DNA of 64,000 nt, taken from NCBI GenBank assembly GCA_964629475.1, contig CAZVQW010000001.1:124001-188000 (forward strand). The letters are read 5' to 3'. Shown in pieces: positions 9,328 through 16,819 of this stretch. Numbering within the stretch: the stretch's first letter is position 1; each line of letters opens with the position of its first letter. The position numbers and the translations under genes are program-made. Below the pieces are notes generated by a model, which was not told where the DNA came from, made no database searches, and was given only the letters and a program-made list of their open reading frames with translations. This stretch comes from SMWD01 sp964629475 (GTDB lineage: Bacteria > Pseudomonadota > Gammaproteobacteria > Steroidobacterales > GCA-2729495).

Positions 9328-9969
9328 ATGACCGACGAGTTCGATACCGGTTGCCGTAAATGCCCACGGTTGGCCGGATTTTTGGGCGAAGTGCGAGCCA
9401 AACATCCGGGATATTTCTCCCGACCCGTACCGTCCTTTGGTGACCCGGAGGCGCGCTTGCTGATCGTCGGTCTGGCTCCGGGCATGCACGGGGCGAATGC
9501 GACGGGTCGCCCGTTCACCGGAGACCATGCCGGTATCCTGTTATACGAAACGCTGTTCGAGTTTAGCTTTGCAACCTTGCCTGTCAGTGAAAGCGCCGAA
9601 GATAAGCTAAGACTGCGTGATTGCCGGATTACTAACGCGGTGCGCTGCCTGCCGCCGGAAAACAAACCGACGACCCGCGAGGTTGATACCTGTAATACTT
9701 ATCTGACCGATGAGTTACGTGCCATGCCTGCTAACGGGTTGGTGCTGGCACTCGGGACGATTGCGCATCGGGCCGTGCTCAAGGCGCTGGATCTGAAGTT
9801 GTCCGCATTCCGGTTCGGACACGCTGCCGAGCATGAGATTGCCCAAGGGTTGCGGCTGATCGACTCATATCATTGCAGTCGCTACAACACGCAGACGCGA
9901 CGCCTGACACCGGCGATGTTTCAGGATATTTTTCGCGGGTTGCGAACAACGCTCGACGCTGCAGGCTGA
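9328..9969 (+). CDS. udgB: Uracil-DNA glycosylase family 5 (UdgB-type, iron-sulphur)
   Basis: This 213-residue protein carries the family 4/5 iron-sulphur cysteines C9, C12, C107 and C122. Motif 1 (VGLAPGMHGANATGRPFTGD) lacks the catalytic Asp of family 1, and motif 2 is HCSRYNTQTRRLTP, as in family 5 enzymes. Family members remove uracil, and some also hypoxanthine, from DNA, starting base excision repair. It is 17 bp after the DAHP synthase gene and 6 bp before uvrC, so two repair genes stand side by side. The HPS of the usual HPSxxNTQTGRLT motif is changed to HCS here. Confidence 0.9.
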   Translation: MTDEFDTGCRKCPRLAGFLGEVRAKHPGYFSRPVPSFGDPEARLLIVGLAPGMHGANATGRPFTGDHAGILLYETLFEFSFATLPVSESAEDKLRLRDCRITNAVRCLPPENKPTTREVDTCNTYLTDELRAMPANGLVLALGTIAHRAVLKALDLKLSAFRFGHAAEHEIAQGLRLIDSYHCSRYNTQTRRLTPAMFQDIFRGLRTTLDAAG

Positions 9970-9975
9970 GCATCG

Positions 9976-11796
9976 ATGGGCGAGCCAATCGATGCCAGAA
10001 AGTTTCTCGCGACACTGAGCCAGCGTCCCGGCGTTTATCGCATGCTCGACGATGACGACACCGTGATCTATGTCGGTAAGGCACTCAATCTAAAGAATAG
10101 AGTCGCGAGTTATTTCGGCAACAAGGCGCATCATCCAAAGACCCAGGCGCTGATGAATCGTACCGCCAGTATCGAAGTGACGGTAACGGCAACTGAACCG
10201 GAGGCCTTGCTGCTCGAATACAACCTGATCAAGCAGCATCAACCGCGTTTCAATGTTCTGCTACGTGACGACAAAAGCTACCCGTTTATCAGGCTGACGA
10301 AATCACAACCATTTCCACGCTTCGAATTTCACCGCGGCAAACGGTCGACAAGAGATCGGTATTTCGGCCCGTTTCCGTCGGCCGGCGCAGTACGCCAGAC
10401 GCTCGGGCAATTACAGAAGCTGTTTCGCATTCGCCAGTGTTCCGATTCGTACTTCAGCAACCGGAGTCGACCATGTCTGCAATACCAGATCAAGCGCTGC
10501 ACGGCGCCGTGTGTTGACCTGATCGATAAACGTGCTTATCGCAAGGATGTCGACAATGCGATCCGTTTCCTGACAGGCAAAAACGATGCTGTGCTCGTCG
10601 ATCTGCAGCAGCGGATGGACCAGGCTGCCGAGGCACTGCAGTTCGAAGTTGCGGCGCAATATCGCGATCAGATAGCTTCGATCAAGGATGTTCAGGCTCA
10701 CCAGGTCATCAGCGGAGCGGGCCTGAAAGATGCGGACGCATTGTCCGTTGCAACCGATGCCGGAACGTTTTGTGTCGCCGTGCTGATGGTGCGGGGCGGA
10801 AGAATGCTCGGTAGCCGCAATTTCTTTCCCAGGACATCGGCACACACCGAATCCGGTGAAGTGCTTTCTGCTTTCATCGCGCAACATTATTTTTCACAGG
10901 ATGCGCCGCCGGAGATCCTCGCAGACGCTGAAATTGATGATCGTGAATTACTCGAGGCGGCACTGACACAACGCGCCGAGCGCAACGTCGCGATTCGTCA
11001 TCGCGTGCGCGGCCATCGCAAGCGCTGGCTCGATATGGCGGCCGCAAACGCCGCTCAGGGCCTGCTGACACACCGTGCGTCAAATGCAACGATCACCCGC
11101 CAGTTCGAGTCACTGACCGAGTTGCTGGCCCTTGACGGCACGCCGGAGCGAATCGAATGCTTCGATATTAGCCATACGAGCGGCGATGAGACTGTCGCAT
11201 CGTGTGTCGTGTTTGGCTCGCAGGGTGCCGTAAAGTCAGCTTATCGGCGCTTCAATATCCGCGGTGTCGAACCCGGCGACGATTACGCGGCGATTGAGCA
11301 AGCCGTGACACGTCGTTATCGGCGTATGCAAAAAGACGAAGCGCCGCTGCCTGATCTGGTCCTGATCGACGGGGGGCGCGGACAACTTGGCAAGGCTGTT
11401 GCCGCGATGCGTGAATTGCAACTGGCCGATGTCATGCTGCTAGGGGTGGCGAAGGGGCAGGGGCGTAAACCCGGCCGCGAGAAATTGTTTCTCGTCGGCG
11501 CGACACAGCCTCTCAACCTGCCCGGTGACTCACCCGCCCTGCACCTGATCCAGCAGATCCGTGACGAGGCACATCGCTTCGCGATCACCGCGCACCGCCA
11601 GCGGCGCGGCAAGGCGCAGCAACAATCGGTGCTTGAGTCGATCCCGGGTCTCGGACCGCAACGCCGCAAGGCGTTGCTCAAGGCATTTGGCGGACTGCAA
11701 GGGGTCAAGCGCTCGGGGATTGATGATCTCGTCGCCGTCAAAGGCATCAGCCGTGCCCTGGCCGAGCGAATCTACGATCGCCTGCACGGCGGGTAG
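9976..11796 (+). CDS. uvrC: Excinuclease ABC subunit C
   Basis: UvrC makes both incisions in nucleotide excision repair after UvrAB locates damage. The 606-residue length is typical. The domains are all present: N-terminal GIY-YIG nuclease (PGVYRMLDDDDTVIYVGKA), a UVR helical motif (about 205-240, ALQFEVAAQYRDQI), a cysteine patch near CSDSYFSNRSRPC, the RNase H-like nuclease with ECFDISHTSGD and LPDLVLIDGGRGQLG, and C-terminal helix-hairpin-helix repeats (SIPGLGPQRRKALL, VKGISRALAERI). The gene is followed by pgsA after a REP palindrome, the order found in many gammaproteobacteria. Confidence 0.98.
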   Translation: MGEPIDARKFLATLSQRPGVYRMLDDDDTVIYVGKALNLKNRVASYFGNKAHHPKTQALMNRTASIEVTVTATEPEALLLEYNLIKQHQPRFNVLLRDDKSYPFIRLTKSQPFPRFEFHRGKRSTRDRYFGPFPSAGAVRQTLGQLQKLFRIRQCSDSYFSNRSRPCLQYQIKRCTAPCVDLIDKRAYRKDVDNAIRFLTGKNDAVLVDLQQRMDQAAEALQFEVAAQYRDQIASIKDVQAHQVISGAGLKDADALSVATDAGTFCVAVLMVRGGRMLGSRNFFPRTSAHTESGEVLSAFIAQHYFSQDAPPEILADAEIDDRELLEAALTQRAERNVAIRHRVRGHRKRWLDMAAANAAQGLLTHRASNATITRQFESLTELLALDGTPERIECFDISHTSGDETVASCVVFGSQGAVKSAYRRFNIRGVEPGDDYAAIEQAVTRRYRRMQKDEAPLPDLVLIDGGRGQLGKAVAAMRELQLADVMLLGVAKGQGRKPGREKLFLVGATQPLNLPGDSPALHLIQQIRDEAHRFAITAHRQRRGKAQQQSVLESIPGLGPQRRKALLKAFGGLQGVKRSGIDDLVAVKGISRALAERIYDRLHGG

Positions 11797-11809
11797 GGAA
11801 AAACAGGAT

Positions 11810-11890
11810 GTGGGAGCGGCAGCTGTGGGAGCGGCTTTAGCCGCGATTCGGCTGCAGTGGTGTGCAAATCGCGGCTAAAGCCGCTCCCAC
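11810..11890. repeat. REP palindrome (GTGGGAGCGGC type) between uvrC and pgsA
   Basis: A perfect 24-bp inverted repeat pairs 11825-11848 (starting GTGGGAGCGGCTTTAGCCGC) with 11867-11890, around an 18-bp loop. An extra partial copy, GTGGGAGCGGC, stands at 11810-11820 in direct orientation. Each arm is itself a small hairpin (GCGGCTTTAGCCGC). This is the layout of a REP doublet (REPIN), which is mobilised by RAYT transposases encoded elsewhere. It could also stabilise or terminate the uvrC transcript. Confidence 0.88.
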
Positions 11891-11983
11891 AACCTGCAGT
11901 CGAAAAAGTTAACACCGGCACTGCATCGCGCTACAATTCGCTTGCGCAGTCCATAGTCCTTTTAATCACCGGTCGGAACCGGA

Positions 11984-12562
11984 ATGTCATCTAAGCTCAA
12001 TATCCCCACAATTCTGACGTGGTTTCGCATTGCTGCGATCCCGCTGATTGCCCTGGTTTACTACCTGCCGCCGAGCAAATGGATGCATCCGCTCGCCTGC
12101 GTAGTCTTCACGATCGCCGGTCTAACGGACTGGCTGGACGGCTACCTCGCGCGCCGCATGAACCTGATGTCAAAATTCGGCGCTTTCCTGGACCCGGTCG
12201 CAGACAAACTCATGGTTACGACAACGCTCATCATCATCGTACAGTCCGATCCACGAATCATCATTGCGCTGGTCGCGGCTATTATCATCGGACGGGAGTT
12301 TACGATTTCGGCGCTTCGTGAATGGATGGCCGAACTCGGCGCCCGCAGTATCGTAGCGGTATCCGGCTTCGGCAAACTCAAGACGATCCTGCAGATGGTT
12401 GGGCTGGGCATGATGCTCTGGACCTATCCGTTTTACGGCATTCCAATCTATGAGATCGGCATGGCTCTGTTGTTCATTTCGGCCGGCCTGACCATGTATT
12501 CGATGTTTGTTTACATCCGGGCAGCCTGGCCCGCATTAAGTGAACCTGACGGCCCCCACTAA
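11984..12562 (+). CDS. pgsA: CDP-diacylglycerol--glycerol-3-phosphate 3-phosphatidyltransferase
   Basis: PgsA makes phosphatidylglycerol phosphate, the committed step to phosphatidylglycerol and cardiolipin, in the inner membrane. The 192-residue protein has the CDP-alcohol phosphotransferase signature: D49 and D52 in TDWLDGYLAR and D70 and D74 in GAFLDPVADK, which bind metal and catalyse transfer. It has several hydrophobic segments. The start MSSKLNIPTILTWFR matches family N-termini. The neighbours uvrC and tRNA-Gly/tRNA-Cys are the usual gammaproteobacterial context. Confidence 0.97.
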   Translation: MSSKLNIPTILTWFRIAAIPLIALVYYLPPSKWMHPLACVVFTIAGLTDWLDGYLARRMNLMSKFGAFLDPVADKLMVTTTLIIIVQSDPRIIIALVAAIIIGREFTISALREWMAELGARSIVAVSGFGKLKTILQMVGLGMMLWTYPFYGIPIYEIGMALLFISAGLTMYSMFVYIRAAWPALSEPDGPH

Positions 12563-12641
12563 GCAATTCTTGACAGACCGCCGGCAGGCTATATCATTCC
12601 TGTCCGGGCCGGATTTTCGGCCCGTCGTCCAGACCTCTAAA

Positions 12642-12717
12642 GCGGGCATAGCTCAGTTGGTAGAGCGCAACCTTGCCAAGGTTGAGGTCGCCAGTTCGAA
12701 CCTGGTTGCCCGCTCCA
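12642..12717 (+). tRNA. glyW: tRNA-Gly (anticodon GCC)
   Basis: A 76-nt cloverleaf is visible. The acceptor stem GCGGGCA pairs with TGCCCGC, and the D-arm is AGCTCAGTTGGTAGAGC. The anticodon loop is CTTGCCAAG with GCC, the T-arm contains GGTTCGAA-like TTCGAAC, and CCA is encoded at 12715-12717. It lies 79 bp after pgsA, the same place as glyW in Escherichia coli. Confidence 0.97.
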
Positions 12718-12791
12718 TTTTCCCCGTCACCGGGGTTCGGTCTGCGATGATTTAAAGGTCGCGACGGCGCTCAGGCTGCCGCAGCCGGCAC

Positions 12792-12865
12792 GGCTAGGTG
12801 GCAGAGTGGTTATGCAGCGGACTGCAACTCCGTGTACGCCGGTTCGATTCCGACCCTAGCCTCCA
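12792..12865 (+). tRNA. cysT: tRNA-Cys (anticodon GCA)
   Basis: A 74-nt cloverleaf is visible. The acceptor stem GGCTAGG pairs with CCTAGCC, the anticodon loop is ACTGCAACT with GCA, the T-loop is GTTCGATTC, and CCA is encoded at 12863-12865. It follows tRNA-Gly by 74 bp. The tRNA-Leu that comes next in Escherichia coli (leuZ) is not present here. Confidence 0.97.
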
Positions 12866-12910
12866 TTATATTTCAATAAGTTAGTGTGAGAACTTAATTC
12901 ATATTCTTAA

Positions 12911-12983
12911 ATAAATAGGATCAAAGTAACAACTGGCCAGTCAGAGGCTTTATTTGGCTGATTTTTGCTCTGACCCTATTTAT
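12911..12983. repeat. Short imperfect palindromic element after tRNA-Cys
   Basis: ATAAATAGGATCA (12911-12923) is inverted, with one mismatch, at 12971-12983 (TGACCCTATTTAT). An inner inverted pair, GTCAGAG (12940-12946) and CTCTGAC (12968-12974), is nested inside. The stretch is AT-rich against its surroundings. It may be a small mobile-element remnant at the 3' side of the tRNA. No gene is inside. Confidence 0.5.
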
Positions 12984-13069
12984 CGAGGGATAGGAATTCC
13001 AATTCCGGTTGGCCGTCCTGCGTCAGGGTGATGAAGCCGGTGCTTTGAAAACTACCTGGCTGATCAATC

Positions 13070-13483
13070 TCAATAGCGTGGCTCGGCGAAGCTAGACGCT
13101 ATCCCATCGAACCAGACGCTGATGACTGACCTGTTGGCCGGACGGTAGTAAGGCAGGGTACCGTAATAACGTCGATGATTCCGCCTGGGCTTGTGTTGAC
13201 GAACGTGCCAGCGTTGTACATAGGCACTGCGATGACGATAGTCACCCCGGCGGTAGTGAGTCCGACCGTAACCTCGGCACTTGCTGTCACGGGAACGGTA
13301 AGCCCGATGCGACCTGTCATGGTCACGCTGTCGGTGATGTTTGATTTTCGAAGGTTGATGATGGCGAGCTGAATTGCGATAACCATCCTTACCCCTGTCA
13401 TGCCTATGATCCGCTTGCACTGTTCCCGAGAAAAACAGGAGTGCGCAAGCTGCGATGCTCAATATCGTTTGTGAGTGTTTCAT
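13070..13483 (-). CDS. Exported His/Arg-rich basic protein of unknown function
   Basis: The protein has 137 residues from ATG 13483, beginning MKHSQTILSIAACALLFFSG with cleavage expected after VQA. The mature part is extremely rich in His, Arg, Tyr and Lys (for example HHRQRDHDRSHRAYRSRD) and has almost no acidic residues until a more normal C-terminal 25 residues (SVISVWFDGIASSF). No family is recognised. Such sequences may bind metal or anionic polymers, but that is inference. The frame is open 10 codons further upstream, yet the signal peptide and an AGAGAGG stretch favour 13483. It is divergent from the glycine-zipper gene, and its promoter has the same box geometry as that gene. Confidence 0.6.
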   Translation of the reverse strand: MKHSQTILSIAACALLFFSGTVQADHRHDRGKDGYRNSARHHQPSKIKHHRQRDHDRSHRAYRSRDSKCRGYGRTHYRRGDYRHRSAYVQRWHVRQHKPRRNHRRYYGTLPYYRPANRSVISVWFDGIASSFAEPRY

Positions 13484-13532
13484 AGTCTGCTGCCTCTCTT
13501 CACTGCGAGTCAAAATGCTGACTCTGAGCTCT

Positions 13533-13566
13533 AAATTAGCTGTCTCTGGCTGAATCTACGCTGAAT
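13533..13566 (-). promoter_or_regulatory. Putative response-regulator box and promoter for the His/Arg-rich gene
   Basis: On the minus strand, ATTCAGC (13566-13560), a 4-bp spacer and ATTCAGC (13555-13549) form a perfect direct repeat with an 11-bp period. Ten bases later comes a -10-like TAATTT (13538-13533). This is the layout of an OmpR/PhoP-family activator site that replaces the -35 element. The same arrangement points the other way at 13618-13651. The cognate regulator is probably the one encoded at 14674, by inference. Confidence 0.6.
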
Positions 13567-13617
13567 GCCTGAGGGCTATACGGCGTTCAAAGCCAAAGTA
13601 ATTTCCCGGAGTTCGGT

Positions 13618-13651
13618 ATTCAGCTTTCGTTCAGGGTCAGTCGTTTATGCT
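13618..13651 (+). promoter_or_regulatory. Putative response-regulator box and promoter for the glycine-zipper/PepSY/two-component genes
   Basis: ATTCAGC (13618-13624), a 4-bp spacer and GTTCAGG (13629-13635) form a direct repeat with an 11-bp period. After ten bases comes a -10-like TATGCT (13646-13651), about 84 bp before the ATG at 13735. Spacing is identical to the divergent site at 13533-13566. Autoregulation of the operon by its response regulator is inferred. Confidence 0.6.
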
Positions 13652-13734
13652 GGCCACAGTTCATCGGGTCTGCCCGCAATTGCGGCAACCGGTGAAAATT
13701 CAGATAAGCGGCCAAAGGCCGGGAGGGATTCACA

Positions 13735-14358
13735 ATGAAGCGCATTTCAGAGTTTGTGATTAACGCGTTAACGGGCAGCCTTTTGATACCCACTATGGTT
13801 TTGGCGAATCATGAGCCGCTCGCCGGGTCTGCGGATATGTTCTCGATTGAGGCCGAAGTAGTCGACGTTCAGCCACTGGTACGCATCGTTCAGATTACGA
13901 CACCGCAGGAAGTTTGCTGGGATCAGCCAGTCAGACATATCGCACAGGGCGGCCATCGCTCGCACACACCTAAAGTGATCGGCGGCATCATCGGTGGTGT
14001 TGTCGGCAACCAGTTCGGCGGCGGTCGCGGCAATGACATCATGACTGTTGCCGGCGCACTGCTCGGTGCTTCGATGGGGCGGGATGCACAGCACCGTCGC
14101 CATGCCAGCCGTCACAGCACTGTCTCAATGGAACGAAGGTGCGAGATAGAAGAGAGCGTGCACGAGGAAGAGCGCCTCGAAGGTTATCGAGTAACCTATG
14201 CATACGGCGGGCGCACCTTCGTGACCCAGACCGCGGAAGATCCGGGCCAGACGATCCGGGTCCGTGTCAGGGTGCAGCCGTTGACCTATAATCGGGGCGG
14301 CATGAGCGGTCGGCATACCGGCCGGAAACCTGACGAAACCTACCCATATAAGAGCTGA
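13735..14358 (+). CDS. Glycine-zipper 2TM-domain envelope protein
   Basis: The 207-residue protein has a signal sequence (about 1-24, ending MVLA). A glycine-zipper segment follows at about 82-118 (VIGGIIGGVVGNQFGGGRGN, then VAGALLGASMG), as in the Rickettsia 17-kDa antigen/SlyB-like family. No lipobox is seen. The C-terminal part YRVTYAYGGRTFVTQTAEDPGQTIRVRVRV resembles the DUF-like tail of related periplasmic proteins. A good GGGAGGG lies before the start. The stop overlaps the start of the PepSY gene by one base, so the two are translationally coupled. Confidence 0.82.
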   Translation: MKRISEFVINALTGSLLIPTMVLANHEPLAGSADMFSIEAEVVDVQPLVRIVQITTPQEVCWDQPVRHIAQGGHRSHTPKVIGGIIGGVVGNQFGGGRGNDIMTVAGALLGASMGRDAQHRRHASRHSTVSMERRCEIEESVHEEERLEGYRVTYAYGGRTFVTQTAEDPGQTIRVRVRVQPLTYNRGGMSGRHTGRKPDETYPYKS

Positions 14359-14651
14359 TGACTAACGAGAGACGTGGAATTACTGCATTTGTCGCGATTA
14401 TTCTCGCCATGTCTCTCGTATCAGCCTCGCTTAATGCCGGCCCGCGCTATGCCCAGACTCAAGCTGAGCAGGCGGCCGGCGGGCGTATCTCGCGCGATCA
14501 GGCCGCGGCTGCGGCGCGCAAAGCGACCGGCGGTCTCGTGCTTAAAGTAAAGCTCGAGGGCAAGGAGATATACCGGGTCAGGGTTTTACTGGAAGGTGAG
14601 CGGGTTCGAACGGTTCGGGTCGATGCCCGAACCGGTCGTGTTCTTGACTGA
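14358..14651 (+). CDS. Small exported PepSY-domain protein
   Basis: This 97-residue protein has an N-terminal signal or anchor (about 9-27) and a PepSY-like domain: ISRDQAAAAARKATGG, then VLKVKLEGKEIYRVRVLLEGERVR and the ending VDARTGRVLD. PepSY proteins are thought to modulate proteases or sensor kinases in the envelope. Its TGATG overlap with the previous gene and its place 22 bp before the response regulator suggest that it works with the two-component system, for example as an accessory to sensing. Confidence 0.85.
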   Translation: MTNERRGITAFVAIILAMSLVSASLNAGPRYAQTQAEQAAGGRISRDQAAAAARKATGGLVLKVKLEGKEIYRVRVLLEGERVRTVRVDARTGRVLD

Positions 14652-14673
14652 TCATTCGGCGGAGATCCGGATC

Positions 14674-15357
14674 ATGCGGGTACTGGTCATCGAAGACGAA
14701 AAATTGCTGCGCGAGCAGCTCGTTGATGCTCTGCGTTCCAACGGTTGCGCGGTAGATGCGTGCGGTGAGGGTGCCGAAGCGATATACATGGGCAATGAGT
14801 TTCCCGTCGATGTCGCTATTCTGGACCTCGGTCTTCCGGATATCGACGGACTCGAAGTACTTGGCAAGTGGCGCGCAGCGGGGCGAACTTTTCCGGTCCT
14901 GATCCTGACGGCGCGCAGTCGCTGGAACCAGAAAGTTCAGGGGCTTGAAGCCGGTGCCGACGACTACCTGGTCAAACCGTTTCACATGGAAGAAGTCATG
15001 GCGCGACTGCGGGCCCTCGTACGGCGCTCCAGTGGTTGGGCAAATGCGGTTCTTGTTGCGGGAAATATTGAGCTGGACACGTCGAGCCAGCGAGTCACTG
15101 TCGATGATCATGAAATCACGTTGACAGCCTATGAATACCGGCTGCTCGAACAGTTGATTCTGCATGCAGGGGAGGTGATCTCGAAAAGCACGCTTGCCGA
15201 ACACCTTTATGATGAAGAAACAGATCGCGACAGCAATGTACTGGAGGTTCTGGTTGCCCGGCTGAGACGCAAACTCGATCCCGATCGATCACTGGATCCT
15301 ATCGAGACACTTCGCGGTCGCGGGTATCGTCTGCGCCTGGAGAACTCTTCATCATGA
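14674..15357 (+). CDS. OmpR/PhoP-family response regulator
   Basis: A 227-residue regulator. The receiver domain shows E7/D8, phospho-acceptor D51 (ILDLGLPDIDG), T79 and K101 (VKPF). A winged-helix DNA-binding domain follows, ending RGRGYRLRLE. ATG 14674 with GGAG upstream is used rather than the earlier in-frame codon at 14596, which would overlap the PepSY gene. The motif ARSRWNQKVQGLEAGADDYL is typical of the PhoP/QseB branch. The gene precedes its kinase, and two candidate DNA boxes lie at 13533-13651. Confidence 0.95.
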   Translation: MRVLVIEDEKLLREQLVDALRSNGCAVDACGEGAEAIYMGNEFPVDVAILDLGLPDIDGLEVLGKWRAAGRTFPVLILTARSRWNQKVQGLEAGADDYLVKPFHMEEVMARLRALVRRSSGWANAVLVAGNIELDTSSQRVTVDDHEITLTAYEYRLLEQLILHAGEVISKSTLAEHLYDEETDRDSNVLEVLVARLRRKLDPDRSLDPIETLRGRGYRLRLENSSS

Positions 15358-15391
15358 CCGGCATTGCTGCAATCATTTGGACTGTAGACAG

Positions 15392-16765
15392 ATGAATCCA
15401 TCTGCCGCTGCACGCAACGAGTGGTCGCTGCGCAGGCGGTTGCTGATCTCCGGAACAATCGTTGTGGCCTGTTTCATCATTCTGACCGGCGTCGCACTGG
15501 ATCGGGCATTCGGACGCAGCGTTCTGGCGCTGAATCAGGAACGTTTACAGGCGCGTATTTACATGCTGATCGGCGTGGCCGAGGTGGGCGATAGTATTGT
15601 CCTTGATATGCCCGTTACCCTGCCGGAGCCGGAACTTTCCAATCCGGGTTCCGGCGCCTACGCTGCGATCAGCGGTATCGATGCCGGTTTGCTGTGGCAA
15701 TCTGAATCCAGTCTTGCAACAACCATCACATACCCGGCTGCTGGTCCGCCGGGGGTGCCGGTAGCCGGTGACTGGTCGAATTCAACAAGTGGCCTCCTGA
15801 CTCTTTCCTATCCGGTGATCTGGGAACTGGGCCCCGGTCTCGAGACAACCTTGATATTCAGCGCCGCGCAGGATCGGGCTGGCATGGATGCCGAAGTTGC
15901 AGCGTTTCGCAATACGCTGCTGATTTGGCTGGGTGGCGCCGGTTTACTTCTGCTGGCACTTCAGATCACCGTGCTGATCTGGAGCCTGGCCCCGGTTCGC
16001 CGTGTTGCTGATGAAATACGACAGATCGAAGCGGGTGACAAAGAACAATTAAGTGGTCGGTATCCACTGGAATTGCGGCCGCTAACGGATAATCTCAATG
16101 CATTTATAAATAGCCGTCAGGCTCGTGTGCGCCGTTATCGTGACTCACTGGCTGACCTTGCACACAGTTTAAAGACACCACTGGCGATACTTCGCAGCAG
16201 CTCATCCGTGAAAGCGACTGACACACAGAAGCCTGAGTTACTGGAGCAACTCGATAGAATGGATAAAACCATCGAATATCAACTCCAGCGTGCCGCAACC
16301 ACAGGTCGCTCTCCTTTGGTTGCCGCCGTCGATGTCAACAAAACGACCATGCGCGTTCTGAATTCACTGCAAAAGCTGTATCACGACAAGCAGCTTGAGT
16401 TTGACGTGCGAGTTACTCCGGGGACAGAGTTCATGGGAGATCCTGGCGATCTGGCCGAAATAATCGGCAACCTTGGGGATAATGCCTGTAAGTGGGCTGA
16501 ATCGCGGGTCAGGATTCAGGTGAGCAACATGATCGGCGTGCCAGAGCGAAAGATACTAATGCTCAATATTGAGGATGATGGCCCCGGCATACCCGAGGAC
16601 CTGCGCAACTTGGTTTTAAAACGAGGCGTGCGAACTGACTCGCAGATACCTGGCCAGGGCATCGGCCTTGCAGTAGTGCGTGAGGTGGTTGAGGATATTT
16701 ATAAAGGTTCGCTGGAAATTGATCTGAGCGATCTCGGCGGAACCCGTGTGCAGGTACGGATATAA
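15392..16765 (+). CDS. PhoQ-like sensor histidine kinase
   Basis: From ATG 15392 the product has 457 residues. It has two membrane segments (about 17-38 and 170-195) flanking a periplasmic sensor of roughly 130 residues. A HAMP-like linker follows, then the H-box LAHSLKTPLAILRSS. N-box NLGDNACKW and G-boxes DDGPGIPEDL and GQGIGLAVV complete a full catalytic ATPase. H-box and ATPase closely resemble PhoQ. The periplasmic part has no obvious acidic cluster of the kind that binds Mg2+ in enteric PhoQ, so the signal is unknown. A TTG at 15377 is an alternative start. Confidence 0.93.
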   Translation: MNPSAAARNEWSLRRRLLISGTIVVACFIILTGVALDRAFGRSVLALNQERLQARIYMLIGVAEVGDSIVLDMPVTLPEPELSNPGSGAYAAISGIDAGLLWQSESSLATTITYPAAGPPGVPVAGDWSNSTSGLLTLSYPVIWELGPGLETTLIFSAAQDRAGMDAEVAAFRNTLLIWLGGAGLLLLALQITVLIWSLAPVRRVADEIRQIEAGDKEQLSGRYPLELRPLTDNLNAFINSRQARVRRYRDSLADLAHSLKTPLAILRSSSSVKATDTQKPELLEQLDRMDKTIEYQLQRAATTGRSPLVAAVDVNKTTMRVLNSLQKLYHDKQLEFDVRVTPGTEFMGDPGDLAEIIGNLGDNACKWAESRVRIQVSNMIGVPERKILMLNIEDDGPGIPEDLRNLVLKRGVRTDSQIPGQGIGLAVVREVVEDIYKGSLEIDLSDLGGTRVQVRI

Positions 16766-16819
16766 ATCTATTAATATCCGGGAGCCAGCGCAAAGCCCTC
16801 AGAGGGGAAACCGAATAGC

